This document shows positions 51,636-60,719 of a stretch of DNA of 64,000 bases, one piece after another. Each line of letters begins with the position of its first letter. The stretch's first letter is position 1. The DNA is from Parvibaculum sp036499025 (GTDB lineage: Bacteria; Pseudomonadota; Alphaproteobacteria; Parvibaculales; Parvibaculaceae): assembly GCA_036499025.1 (NCBI GenBank), contig DASYEM010000021.1, positions 1-64,000 of the forward strand. The letters are read 5' to 3'. The notes under the pieces are model-generated. The model had not been told where the DNA came from, ran no database searches, and saw only the letters and a program-made list of their open reading frames with translations. Made by a program: the position numbers and the translations under genes.

Positions 51636-53486
51636 TCAATAGACGTCGAGTTGATAGCGATGTTCGCGTTGCAGCGTGCCCAGATATTCATCGGCGGCAG
51701 CGCGTCCGCGCCCGCTTTCCTGCTGGATGAGGGCGCTCAATGTCGCGTGAACGTCCGGCGCGAGATTGGCCGCGTCGCCACAGACATAGATATGCGCACC
51801 CTCTTCGAGCCAGGCATAGACGTCACGCGCTTGCTCGCGCAGCTTGTGTTGGACATAGGTTTTCGACGCGCTGTCGCGGGAGAAGGCGACGTTCATGCGG
51901 CTGAGCACGCCATCCTTCAGGAAGCCCTGCCATTCGGTCTGATAGAGGAAGTCGGAACGGAAATTGCGCTCGCCGAAAAAGAGCCAGGACTTGCCGCTCG
52001 CGCCGCGCGTCTCGCGCTCCTGCAAAAAGGCGCGGTAGGGGGCGACGCCGGTGCCCGCGCCGATCATGATGATGGGCGTGTCGTCGTCGGCCATTCGGAA
52101 ATGCGGATTGGCCTGAACATAGACCGGCACGGTGGTGTCGGGTTCGGCACGGTCGGCGAAATAGCCCGATGCGACGCCGCTGCGCGGTTCGCCGTTGAGA
52201 TCGTAGCGCACCGTGCTGATGGTGAGATGCACTTCGTCGGCCGCCACCGCTTGCGACGAGGCGATGGAATAAAGGCGCGGTTGCAGCGGCCTGAGACCGG
52301 CGATGACGTTCTGCGCGTCGAGACCGCAGACCGGAAAGCGGCGGACGACATCGACGACATGGTGACCGCGCAGGAACGCGGTGCGTGCCTCCGCTTCGCC
52401 TTCGCCCTTCAGCCGCTCGAGTTCAGCCGAGCCGCTAAGCTTTGCCCAATGGTCGATAAGGCGGGGCGTCGCCAGCGTGATTTCGAAATCGGTAGCCAGC
52501 GCCGCGCCCAGCGTGGTGGCGCGATCTTTCAGCGTGATCGGCGCATCGGCGTTGAGCGAGAGCGCGCCGAGAAGCGCCTCGACGAGGGCGGGATCATTGT
52601 GCGGAATGACGCCGAGTGCGTCGCCGGGCTCGAAGGTCAGGCCGCTCTCTTCGAGCGACAATTCGATATGGCGCGTTTCCTTGCTCGAGCCGCGCCCCGT
52701 CAAAACAAAATTGTCGATAACAGTGGCGGAGAAAGGGCGGCGCTTGTCGAAGACGGCAGCGGCGGGGGCGGCGCTGGTCTCTATTGATACACGCGCGCTG
52801 CCAACCACGCTTGCGCCGGAAGACGCGGCGGGTGTGATCTTTTCGACCATAGCCGCGATCCACGCGGCGGCTGGCTCGTCGTAATCGACATCGCAATCGA
52901 CGCGCGCTTCGATCTGCGTCGCGCCAAGTTCGGCCAGGCGCTTGTCGATCTGCTTGCCGGCCTCGCAATAGCGCTCATAGGTCGAATCGCCCAGCGCCAG
53001 CACGGCATATTTCATGCCCGCCAGTTTCGGCGCCTTGCGGCTCGCGAGAAATTCAAAGAAGGCCATTGCCGATTGTGGCGCGTCGCCCTCGCCATGCGTG
53101 CTGGTGATGACGATCAGCGTCTGCTCGTCTTTCAGCTTGCGGGTCTTGTAGTCGGCCATGTCGGAAACGACGGGTTGAAGCCCGCATTCGCGCACCCGGT
53201 CGGCGAGTATCCGCGCCAGGGTCGCGCTGTTGCCGGTTTCGCTGCCATAGAGAATGGTGAGGCCTTGCACCGCGCCGCCCGCATCCGGTGTGCCCGCCGC
53301 GGTCGCGCCTTGCGGGGCAGGGATGTAATCGGCATCCGCGATGACGCCGCGAACCCCACGATCGAGGCCGGCGAAATAGCCGCTCAGCCAAAGCGCCTGG
53401 CCGGGCCGCAACGATTGCGCGAGCGCATTGACCTGCTGCCACTGCTCCGCGGTCAGGGCGGTGGCTGGAAATTCGAATACGCTCAC
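51636..53486 (-). CDS. cysJ: Sulfite reductase (NADPH) flavoprotein, alpha subunit
   Basis: Passes electrons from NADPH through FAD and FMN to CysI. 616 residues: flavodoxin domain (LYGSETGNSATLARIL near 80, then VVSDMADYKTRKLKDE), FAD-binding RLYSIASSQA and NADPH-binding GAGTGVAPYRAFLQER with the C-terminal YLGTLQREHRYQLDVY. Alphaproteobacteria often lack CysJ and use ferredoxin, so an NADPH-type complex is worth noting. First gene of the sulfur/redox run, divergent from lysR. Confidence 0.95.
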   Translation of the reverse strand: MSVFEFPATALTAEQWQQVNALAQSLRPGQALWLSGYFAGLDRGVRGVIADADYIPAPQGATAAGTPDAGGAVQGLTILYGSETGNSATLARILADRVRECGLQPVVSDMADYKTRKLKDEQTLIVITSTHGEGDAPQSAMAFFEFLASRKAPKLAGMKYAVLALGDSTYERYCEAGKQIDKRLAELGATQIEARVDCDVDYDEPAAAWIAAMVEKITPAASSGASVVGSARVSIETSAAPAAAVFDKRRPFSATVIDNFVLTGRGSSKETRHIELSLEESGLTFEPGDALGVIPHNDPALVEALLGALSLNADAPITLKDRATTLGAALATDFEITLATPRLIDHWAKLSGSAELERLKGEGEAEARTAFLRGHHVVDVVRRFPVCGLDAQNVIAGLRPLQPRLYSIASSQAVAADEVHLTISTVRYDLNGEPRSGVASGYFADRAEPDTTVPVYVQANPHFRMADDDTPIIMIGAGTGVAPYRAFLQERETRGASGKSWLFFGERNFRSDFLYQTEWQGFLKDGVLSRMNVAFSRDSASKTYVQHKLREQARDVYAWLEEGAHIYVCGDAANLAPDVHATLSALIQQESGRGRAAADEYLGTLQREHRYQLDVY

Positions 53487-53595
53487 GACGGACGCGACCC
53501 TTCAGATTAGTTGCTGATCGAGGGGCGCACTCAGCCGCAGTCCAAAGGTTGAACTGAACAGCGCTCGTGTCATCAGCGAGCCCCATTCCAATTTC

Positions 53596-53612
53596 GCACT
53601 TGCGATAAGTGC
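53596..53612. promoter_or_regulatory. Inverted repeat in the cysJ-lysR intergenic region
   Basis: GCACTT (53596-53601), five bases, AAGTGC (53607-53612) in the 177-base divergent region. The spacing and dyad suit a LysR-type regulator site. Confidence 0.45.
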
Positions 53613-53663
53613 AGACAAACGAATGATCTTGCCATTTAAGATGAAATATATTAATACAAAAAG

Positions 53664-54509
53664 ATGGATATCAACCTCGCTCGTACATTCCTGGAGGTGG
53701 TGAATACGGGCAGCTTCGTCGCCGCCGCCGAACGGCTGAATCTGACGCAGACGGCGATCAGCGCGCGCATCCGGGCGCTTGAAGACCAACTCGGGCGGCG
53801 GCTTTTCGTACGCAACAAGGCGGGTGCCCGCCTGACGCCCGCCGGAGAGCGCTTCATGCATGACGCGGCGACGCTTGTGCAAGTCTGGGAGCGGGCCCGC
53901 CAGCGTGTTGCCTTGCCGCCGGGCCGCGCCAATGTCGTCAGCATCGGCGGCGAGCTGAGCCTCTGGAGCCCGCTGCTCGCCGATTGGCTGGTATGGATGC
54001 GCCGGGAGTGTCCCGAGATCGCGCTCCGGGCCGAAGTCAATACGCCGGCCCATCTGCTCGATAGAGTGCAGAACGGTTCACTCGATCTGGCGGTGCTTTA
54101 TAGCCCGCCGCCCCAATCCGATCTCGCGGTCGAACTCCTGACCGAGGAGAAACTCGTCATGGTGACGACGTCGAAGACGGAACAGCAGGCCCCCGACGAT
54201 TACATTCATGTCGATTGGGGCCCGGCCTTCAACGCCAACCTCCAGGCCGCTTTCCCCGCATTGGCGAATCCCGCCGTCTCCATCTCGCTTGGGCCGCTGG
54301 CCCTGACGTATATGCTCGCTGTAGGCGGCAACGGCTATTTTCGATTGGGTGCGGTCAAAAACCATCTCGCCGACGGTCGGCTCCGCCTTGTCACACAGGC
54401 GCCGGAGTTCTCCTATTCTATCCACGCTATCTATTCGACGCGGAGCGAGACAGATCTCATCGACCGCGTCCGCGCCGGCTTGCGCTCCTGCACGACGTCC
54501 GACGCTTGA
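53664..54509 (+). CDS. LysR family transcriptional regulator
   Basis: 281 residues: N-terminal helix-turn-helix NLARTFLEVVNTGSFVAAAE, NLTQTAISARIRALEDQLGR, then a substrate-binding domain with SLDLAVLYSPPP and LLTEEKLVMVTTSK. Divergent from cysJ across 177 bases, so control of the cys run is the natural hypothesis, although CysB/Cbl-type residues are not recognisable by eye. ATG at 53664 is in an AT-rich leader. Confidence 0.9.
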   Translation: MDINLARTFLEVVNTGSFVAAAERLNLTQTAISARIRALEDQLGRRLFVRNKAGARLTPAGERFMHDAATLVQVWERARQRVALPPGRANVVSIGGELSLWSPLLADWLVWMRRECPEIALRAEVNTPAHLLDRVQNGSLDLAVLYSPPPQSDLAVELLTEEKLVMVTTSKTEQQAPDDYIHVDWGPAFNANLQAAFPALANPAVSISLGPLALTYMLAVGGNGYFRLGAVKNHLADGRLRLVTQAPEFSYSIHAIYSTRSETDLIDRVRAGLRSCTTSDA

Positions 54510-55142
54510 AAGACGCGATGCGCATTCAGTTTTTCGGCATCAAGGGTTCGGCGATCTTATCGATGGAGAAGCTCGCGGATTTCTGACGGGGCGGAAATTC
54601 CTTGAAACTTTCGAGCAATTTCCCCAGCGGGGGAGGCGCACAGTCGTTGGATTGAACCCCAATGCGAGCCTGCCGCCAACGCTGCTGATGACGACAGAAT
54701 AAATTGTGGCGCGTCACTCGAATATCAAACACGCAAAATTTCAATTTATTGGTCAGAGAGAAAACAGCCAAATAAGTACGGAAATTGCTGGGCTCTATTG
54801 TACGTCCACCATATGCGCCCAGATAACCGGCATCGGCCGGTACATCTCGCAATGTCCAGTGGAATGAGCACTTCAGTCACAAGGATTGATCCGATAATAT
54901 ATATTATGGATATTATTTTGATAATCAATTCCAGAAGAGATGTTCTCGCGGATCCCCATTCAAGCTGTTGTATCTACGCCAAAATCCATTTTAGCACTGG
55001 CGAGACATCGCAGAGCCAACCGCAAATTGAACCATTTTGAGCGGCCCTCGTTCTATTCACGCAAGGTCGGCGGATTGCTGAAGGTCACCGCCCGCCAGAG
55101 CTTATGGGGATATGCGGGATTCATAGAACAGGAATTTGCGAT
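54510..55142. other. AT-richer gene-poor stretch of about 630 bases
   Basis: Between lysR and the first secreted protein I see no convincing gene. The part around 54690-55060 is visibly AT-richer than the rest of the window and holds a perfect 14-bp palindrome ATAATATATATTAT (54894-54907) and several GATAAT-like words. An imperfect 7+7-bp hairpin sits at about 54593-54621. Open frames in this stretch lack ribosome sites or family features. It may be decayed foreign DNA or a long regulatory region for the downstream genes. Confidence 0.5.
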
Positions 55143-55628
55143 ATGACCAACTTCAAACGTTTGCTTCTCGTCGGCGCGGCCGGCATTGCCCTCGGAATTG
55201 CACCGGCCAGCGCAGGCGTGATTGGAGGCACGGTCGGCGGGACCGGAGGCGGCAATGTCGGCGTTGGCTCCACAGGTGGCACGCTTGGCGGCAATGCGAC
55301 GTCGAATGGCAGCCTCAGCACGCCGATGGGCAGCAGCAACGCCGGAGCCTCGGGCAGCGCGAGCGGCTCGGCTTCTTCGTCGGGCGCGACCGGCGGAGCA
55401 ACGGTCGGCAGCAGCGGCGGCGCTTCGATGCCGGATGCGGGTGAGACCACCGGCACCATTCGTCGCAATGGCGAAGACGCGGCAAATAGCGCGCGCAGCA
55501 CCGCCGACGGGACCGTCGGAACGCTTAAAAGCACCGGCAAGGATGCCGTCGACAAAGCTGGCTCAACGTCTCTCGGTGCGGGCGGTTCGGCCAACGTGAA
55601 TGGCGCCGCAGGCTCCACTTCAAACTAA
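55143..55628 (+). CDS. Secreted Gly/Ser/Ala-rich low-complexity protein
   Basis: 161 residues with a signal peptide (MTNFKRLLLVGAAGIALGIA, cleavage predicted after PASA). The mature region is Gly/Ser/Thr/Ala-rich (GGTVGGTGGGNVGVGSTGG and similar), with a more ordered C-terminal segment (RRNGEDAANSARSTADGTVG TLKSTGKDAVDKAG) that looks like an amphipathic, LEA-like stretch. No family recognised. AGGAA ribosome site before ATG 55143; an upstream in-frame ATG is ignored because the signal peptide would be lost. Followed by a hairpin. Confidence 0.75.
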   Translation: MTNFKRLLLVGAAGIALGIAPASAGVIGGTVGGTGGGNVGVGSTGGTLGGNATSNGSLSTPMGSSNAGASGSASGSASSSGATGGATVGSSGGASMPDAGETTGTIRRNGEDAANSARSTADGTVGTLKSTGKDAVDKAGSTSLGAGGSANVNGAAGSTSN

Positions 55629-55652
55629 CGTTTTGGCTTGCTCAAAAATGGC

Positions 55653-55690
55653 GAAGGGCGCAGCGAAGCGGTTGCGCCCTTCTCTGTTTT
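55653..55690 (+). terminator. Terminator after the first secreted protein
   Basis: A perfect 10-bp stem GAAGGGCGCA/TGCGCCCTTC (55653-55662 with 55673-55682), 10-base loop, then TCTGTTTT. Confidence 0.65.
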
Positions 55691-55820
55691 CCCCACCGCT
55701 ATTTTCTTGCTTGCGCACGCGGAAATTATTCTCCGAACAAGGATCAAAATTCTCATAACCGGGAACTGAACTCCATGCTCGTCCGTTTCATACACAGCAA
55801 ATGTTCAAGGAGGAATTCAA

Positions 55821-56270
55821 ATGAAAATGAAACAAATTCTTCTCGCCAGCGCGGCGACCGTATTGCTTTCTATGCCGGTGATGGCCGCCGAGATGGGCGA
55901 CATGACGGGCACTTCCGGCGTCACCGGAACTACGAAGACAATGCCGAACGGCACGTCGAATGCGCCGGCGACTGGTCCCAACGCGACGGCCATTCCCGAA
56001 GTCCCGGCGGCCGGCGCTAACGCCGCTGGCTCCAGCACCGTTGGTGAAGGCACCACTGGTACGACGGGCAAAGATGGTGGTGCGGCTTCCACGGACTTGC
56101 AGCATCAGTTGACGACGAAGGGCTATACGTCGATCACGCCGAATGACAGTGCCGGAGCCACGACAAGCGGCGAAACTCGCTTCAACGCGACCAATGCCGA
56201 TGGCAAGAAAGTTCATCTGACCGTGAATGCCAATACGGGCGCCATCGTCAAAGAGATGCCGGCGGAATAA
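55821..56270 (+). CDS. Secreted Thr/Ala/Gly-rich protein with a PepSY-like C-terminus
   Basis: 149 residues: signal peptide MKMKQILLASAATVLLSMPV with cleavage after VMA, then a Thr/Gly/Asn/Ala-rich linker (about 24-90), then a structured end beginning LQHQLTTKGYTSITPND and ending ADGKKVHLTVNANTGAIVKE, patterned like a PepSY repeat. Function unknown. Near-perfect AAGGAGG ribosome site. Same orientation as the previous secreted gene but separated by a terminator, so probably its own unit. Confidence 0.75.
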   Translation: MKMKQILLASAATVLLSMPVMAAEMGDMTGTSGVTGTTKTMPNGTSNAPATGPNATAIPEVPAAGANAAGSSTVGEGTTGTTGKDGGAASTDLQHQLTTKGYTSITPNDSAGATTSGETRFNATNADGKKVHLTVNANTGAIVKEMPAE

Positions 56271-56289
56271 CGCCCCGCAAATTTGATTT

Positions 56290-56320
56290 ACGGCTCGGCC
56301 TCATCGGCCGGGCCGTTTTT
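56290..56320 (+). terminator. Terminator of the PepSY-like secreted protein gene
   Basis: An 11-bp stem (56290-56300 with 56306-56316, one G-U), loop TCATC, then TTTTT. Confidence 0.85.
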
Positions 56321-56326
56321 CGTGGG

Positions 56327-57136
56327 CTAACTCTCAAAGTCGATGACCATGCCGTCGAAAGCGGGTTCGACATTTTCGGGCAACTCCGAGCGGAGTTTCC
56401 GGTAGTCGAGATCGACATGGAGATTGGTGAGAACGCCCAGTCGAGGATTTACCCGTGCGATCCATTCGAGCGAGCGCTCGACATGGGAATGTGTCGGGTG
56501 CGGTGTATATCTCAGCGCATCGACAATCCAGCATTCGACGCCATCGATCAGCGTGAAACTATCCTCAGGCAGATCGACAAGATCACTTGAATAAGCGAGC
56601 GGTCCGAAACGGAAACCGAGCGAGCGAATGCCGCCGTGGTCCTGATCGAAAGGAATGGCTTCGATTATGCCGCCGGCTCCATCAACGCGGATCGGTTCAC
56701 CGAATTTCTCGATCCGATGCTCCTGAAGGATTGCCGGGTAGCCTGAGCCTGGAGCCTGCACGAAACAATAGTCGAAACGCGACGTCAGAGTTTTCGCGGT
56801 CGGCGCATCCATCCAGACATCGACACGCCGCCGCCCATTGAGCGCAACCATGCGTAGATCGTCGATGCCGTGGCTTTGGTCCGCATGGTCATGCGTGTAG
56901 AGAACGCCGTCAATCCAAGAGACGTTCGCATCGATCAGCTGGTCGCGCATGTCAGGCGATGTGTCGACCAGTACCGTCGTCTTCTTCGCCGGATCCTGAT
57001 CCCATTGTTCGACAAGCAATGAACAGCGGCGGCGGCGGTTGCGCGGCTCTTTCGGATCGCAAGCGCCCCAATGACCGCCGATGCGCGGGACGCCGCCGGA
57101 AGAACCCGAGCCCAATATGGTCGCACGCAATTTCAT
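56327..57136 (-). CDS. MBL-fold metallohydrolase (PhnP-like)
   Basis: 269 residues with the GSGSSGGVPRIGGHWGACDP N-terminus, metal motif THDHADQSHGIDDLR and NLHVDLDYRKL near the end. This is the PhnP-type group of phosphodiesterases; here it is the last gene after tatD, which is common in alphaproteobacteria, and its substrate is not known. Overlaps tatD by four bases (ATGA). Confidence 0.9.
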   Translation of the reverse strand: MKLRATILGSGSSGGVPRIGGHWGACDPKEPRNRRRRCSLLVEQWDQDPAKKTTVLVDTSPDMRDQLIDANVSWIDGVLYTHDHADQSHGIDDLRMVALNGRRRVDVWMDAPTAKTLTSRFDYCFVQAPGSGYPAILQEHRIEKFGEPIRVDGAGGIIEAIPFDQDHGGIRSLGFRFGPLAYSSDLVDLPEDSFTLIDGVECWIVDALRYTPHPTHSHVERSLEWIARVNPRLGVLTNLHVDLDYRKLRSELPENVEPAFDGMVIDFES

Positions 57137-57939
57137 GGACGAAACACGGCCTCGCGCGGCACACGCCTGAAAAGCCGGAGAAAATTCTCACTCGTTTGAC
57201 ATGCGAGATCGTCGGCTCCGACGCCTTTTATTTCGGCGAGTTTCGCGGCCGTGTGGACGACGAAAGATGGTTCGTTGCGCTTACCGCGTTTCGGTATGGG
57301 GGCCAGATAAGGCGAGTCCGTTTCAACCAGCAGCCTGTCGAGCGGCACGCTCCGTGCGGTTTCCTGCAGTTCCGCCGCGCTCTTGAATGTCAGAATGCCG
57401 GAAAGAGAAATATAGAAACCGAGGCCAAGCGCATGAGCCGCGAGCGCCGGGCTCGATGTGAAGCAATGCAAAAGACCGGGGAAGACGCCCTTCCCCATTT
57501 CTTCCGACAAAACCGCCGCCGTATCTTCATCCGCATCGCGTGTATGCACGATCAGCGGCAAACCAGTTTCGCGCGCAGCAGCAATATGGGCGCGGAAGCA
57601 ACGCATTTGCGGTCCGCGCGGACTGTGTTCGTAATAATAATCGAGCCCGGTTTCGCCGATTCCGACGACCTTGGGATGCGCGGCGAGCTTCACCAGCGTC
57701 GCAGTATCCGTTTCCGGTTCGGTCGCGGCTTCATGCGGATGGATGCCGACCGAGCAGTAGACGTTTGGAAAGCGTTCGGCAATGGCGCGAACCTTGTCGA
57801 ATTCACTGACCTTGGTCGAGATCGTGACCATCAGGCCGACACCGGCTTCGTGCGCGCGCGCAACGACTTCATCGACTTCAGCGGCAAAATCCGGGAAGTC
57901 GAGATGGCAATGGCTGTCGACAAGAACGGGCACGCTCAC
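57133..57939 (-). CDS. TatD family metal-dependent hydrolase
   Basis: 268-residue amidohydrolase fold (TatD-related DNase): DSHCHLDFPDF with the two metal His, KVVGIGETGLDYYYEHSP, LPLIVHTRDADEDT, GLLHCFTSSPALA and LLVETDSPYLAPIPKRGKRN. Likely 3'-exonuclease or related nuclease activity. Overlaps metG by four bases; in the holB-metG-tatD run. Confidence 0.94.
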   Translation of the reverse strand: MSVPVLVDSHCHLDFPDFAAEVDEVVARAHEAGVGLMVTISTKVSEFDKVRAIAERFPNVYCSVGIHPHEAATEPETDTATLVKLAAHPKVVGIGETGLDYYYEHSPRGPQMRCFRAHIAAARETGLPLIVHTRDADEDTAAVLSEEMGKGVFPGLLHCFTSSPALAAHALGLGFYISLSGILTFKSAAELQETARSVPLDRLLVETDSPYLAPIPKRGKRNEPSFVVHTAAKLAEIKGVGADDLACQTSENFLRLFRRVPREAVFRP

Positions 57940-59513
57940 TGGCCGGCTGCCTCCGTATCGACGAGACGCGGAAACACGCCTTGCGGCGCGGGCAGCGGTG
58001 TCTCGGGCTTCAGCGGTGCGCCATCGAGATGTTCGAAATTGCGTTCTTCGGCGCGCACGCCGAGCATATCAAGCAACTTCGCCGCCGAAGCCGGCACGAC
58101 CGGCTGCAACAGGATCGCGGCGTAGCGCACGACTTCAATTGTCACGTAAAGAACGGTCGCCATGCGCTCAGGGTCGGTCTTCTTCAATGCCCATGGCTCT
58201 TGCGATGCGAAATAACGATTGGCGTCGCTGACGACCTCAAAAACCGAACCGAGATAATTATGAATCTCGAACCGCTCCATCTGCGCGCGCACTGTTTCGA
58301 GCAGGCCCGCCGCCGCTTTCAGAAGCGTTTCGTCCTCGTCGGTGAAGGCGCTGCGCATCGGTACCTGAGCATCGCAATTCTTTGCGATCATCGATAGCGA
58401 GCGCTGCGCGAGATTGCCGATGTCGTTGGCCAGATCGGCATTGACGCGGTTCACCACCGTTTCGTGGCTATAGGTGCCGTCTGCGCCATAAGGCACTTCG
58501 CGGCAGAAGAAATAGCGGATCGGATCGACGCCATAGGTATCGGTGATCGTGAATGGATCGATGACGTTGCCGACCGACTTCGACATTTTCTCGCCGCGAT
58601 TATAGAGAAATCCGTGGCCGAAAACGCGCTTGGGCAGCGGAATGCCGGCAGCCATCAGCATCGCCGGCCAGATGATCGCGTGGAAGCGCACGATATCCTT
58701 GCCGATGATATGCGCATCGGCGGGCCAGTAGCGTTTGAACTCTTTGCTGTTCATGTCGGGATAGCCGACGCCGGTCAGGTAGTTGGTCAGCGCATCGAAC
58801 CAGACATACATGACGTGGCGCGGATCGCCCGGCACCTCGACGCCCCAATCAAGCTTGGTGCGCGAGCGCGAGATCGACAGATCGGTGAGGCCTCGTTTGA
58901 TGAAAGCCGTCACTTCATTGCGCCTGGAGGCAGGCTGAATGAAATCGGGATTGTCTTCATAGAGCTTCAGCAACTTGTCTTGATAGGCGGACAGGCGGAA
59001 GAAATAAGTCTCGTCTTCCATCCACTCGACGGGCGTGCCGGTCGGCGCGAGCTTTTCGCCCTTCTCACCTGTTGTCAGTTCGTCTTCGCCATAGAAGGCT
59101 TCGTCGCGAACCGAATACCATCCCGAATAAGCGCCGAGATAAATGTCCGGGCCCTTGTCGCCTTCATTGCGCGCAATTTCCTCCCAGAGGCGCTCGCAAG
59201 CGCGCTCATGCCGCTTTTCGATGGTGCGGATGAAGTCGTCGTTCGAAGCGTTCAGGCGTTCAGTCATCGCCTTGAACTTCGGCGCCATTTCGTCGGCCAG
59301 TTCCTGCGCGGTGATGCCTCTCGCTTTCGCGGTCTGCACCATCTTCTGGCCGTGATCGTCGACACCCGTGAGGAAATGCACGTCATAGCCGTCAAGCCGT
59401 TTGAAACGGGCGATAACGTCGGTCGTGATCAGCTCATAGGCGTGGCCGATATGAGGCGGACCATTCGGATACGAAATGGCGGTCGTGATGTAAAAAGCCT
59501 TGGGCGGCGTCAT
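57936..59513 (-). CDS. metG: Methionyl-tRNA synthetase
   Basis: 525-residue class I aminoacyl-tRNA synthetase. HIGH-type motif in NGPPHIGHAYE near residue 20, KMSKS in GEKMSKSVGNVIDPF, and the WFDALTNYLTGVGYPD segment. The zinc-binding insertion of the E. coli type is reduced and no tRNA-binding C-terminal domain is visible, as expected for this size class. ATG at 59513 gives the family start; the longer frame to 59678 is rejected. Confidence 0.97.
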   Translation of the reverse strand: MTPPKAFYITTAISYPNGPPHIGHAYELITTDVIARFKRLDGYDVHFLTGVDDHGQKMVQTAKARGITAQELADEMAPKFKAMTERLNASNDDFIRTIEKRHERACERLWEEIARNEGDKGPDIYLGAYSGWYSVRDEAFYGEDELTTGEKGEKLAPTGTPVEWMEDETYFFRLSAYQDKLLKLYEDNPDFIQPASRRNEVTAFIKRGLTDLSISRSRTKLDWGVEVPGDPRHVMYVWFDALTNYLTGVGYPDMNSKEFKRYWPADAHIIGKDIVRFHAIIWPAMLMAAGIPLPKRVFGHGFLYNRGEKMSKSVGNVIDPFTITDTYGVDPIRYFFCREVPYGADGTYSHETVVNRVNADLANDIGNLAQRSLSMIAKNCDAQVPMRSAFTDEDETLLKAAAGLLETVRAQMERFEIHNYLGSVFEVVSDANRYFASQEPWALKKTDPERMATVLYVTIEVVRYAAILLQPVVPASAAKLLDMLGVRAEERNFEHLDGAPLKPETPLPAPQGVFPRLVDTEAAGQ

Positions 59514-59557
59514 GCGTTCGCAAACCTGTCGAGATGGGCGTCTGTCAGGCATCCCGC

Positions 59558-60670
59558 TCAAACGCCAACGCGTTCGCCGGCGACGCTTTCCAACATCGAA
59601 AAAATGTTGAGGACCACGAGCTTGCGATCCGTATTGAGCGCTTCTGCGCGGGCGACCGATTGGCTGATCTTTTCCCATACCTCGACCCAGCGATCAAGGC
59701 CGCCGGGCTGAGCCAGACGTGCCATCGCGGCCCCCTCGCCCGGCACCAGATCGGGCAACGCAGGGATGCCCGCGCCGGTCCGCACCAGGCGCTGGAGCCA
59801 GTCGCTGAGAAGCTCAAGGGCCGTTGCGTAAGCCTCGTCGGCACCGCGCCGTCCGATCTTGTCGGCCAGCGTGTGGACGGCTTTGACGTTGAGCCTCGGG
59901 AGCGCCACTAGCAGCGTGGCGATCTCGCTATAGAGATCGAGGCCACCACCTGCCGCAATCGACAGTGCGCGCCCTGCGCTGCCTTCAGCAAGCCGCCCGA
60001 TGGCGATGCGTTCTTCCTCGCTCGCCTTGATCTCATTGGCGGCAAGCACCTGTGCGATGCCTTTGGGCGCCAACGGCTTCAGCTTCAGCGTTCGGCAGCG
60101 CGAACGAATGGTCGGCAACAGCCTGCCGGGCTGATGACTGACGACAAAAAACAAACCGCGAGACGGTGGCTCTTCAAGGATTTTGAGCAAAGCATTTTCG
60201 GCGTTGACGTTCATGTCGTCGGCGGCGTCGATGATCGAGATACGCCAACCCCCTGCCCCGGCGCTCATGCCGAAGAAGTTCGCCGTGCGCCGCACTTCTT
60301 CCACCGGAATGACGGTCTTCAGGCGCTTTGCCTTGTCGTCATAGGGCCGGTTGATGACGAGCATGTTCGGATGGCTCTGGGCGGCGACCTGCCGAAAGAT
60401 GGGGTCGCTCTCGGCGACTGAGAGGTCCGTCGCCTTCGCAGCCTGTGCAATTTCCGGCATTCCATGACGCAGAACGAAGCGCGCGGCGCGATAGGCGAGC
60501 GTTGCCTTGCCGATGCCTTTCGGGCCTGTCAGCAGCCACGCGTGATGCATGCGGCCGCTCATGAAAGCGTCGAAGATGGCGTGTTCGGCGTCATCCTGGC
60601 CGACGAGCATCGAGACTTCGCGCGGATGCGGAAAATCGCCGAGACGGTCGCTTTCAGGAGTGTCGCTCAT
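59558..60670 (-). CDS. holB: DNA polymerase III subunit delta'
   Basis: Clamp-loader subunit, 370 residues. AAA+ fold with GPKGIGKATLAYR (P-loop), INRPYDDKAKRLKTVIPVEEV, IIDAADDMNVNAENALLKIL EEPP (Walker B region, split for length) and ATIRSRCRTLKLKPL, then the collar domain. Cotranscription with tmk upstream and metG downstream is the usual alphaproteobacterial arrangement, but an M23 gene separates it from tmk here. Confidence 0.95.
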   Translation of the reverse strand: MSDTPESDRLGDFPHPREVSMLVGQDDAEHAIFDAFMSGRMHHAWLLTGPKGIGKATLAYRAARFVLRHGMPEIAQAAKATDLSVAESDPIFRQVAAQSHPNMLVINRPYDDKAKRLKTVIPVEEVRRTANFFGMSAGAGGWRISIIDAADDMNVNAENALLKILEEPPSRGLFFVVSHQPGRLLPTIRSRCRTLKLKPLAPKGIAQVLAANEIKASEEERIAIGRLAEGSAGRALSIAAGGGLDLYSEIATLLVALPRLNVKAVHTLADKIGRRGADEAYATALELLSDWLQRLVRTGAGIPALPDLVPGEGAAMARLAQPGGLDRWVEVWEKISQSVARAEALNTDRKLVVLNIFSMLESVAGERVGV

Positions 60671-60719
60671 GCTTCTCTTTTACATGACGGAGGCGCGCCC
60701 GTCATGGGTACAGAGGAAG

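Noticed and set aside
54526..54852. Minus-strand frame of 108 codons in the AT-rich stretch
   Set aside because: No ribosome site, no recognisable motif; the region is better described as non-coding or decayed.
54893..54926. Fur box in the AT-rich stretch
   Set aside because: Only partial GATAAT matches; not close enough to the 19-bp consensus to call.
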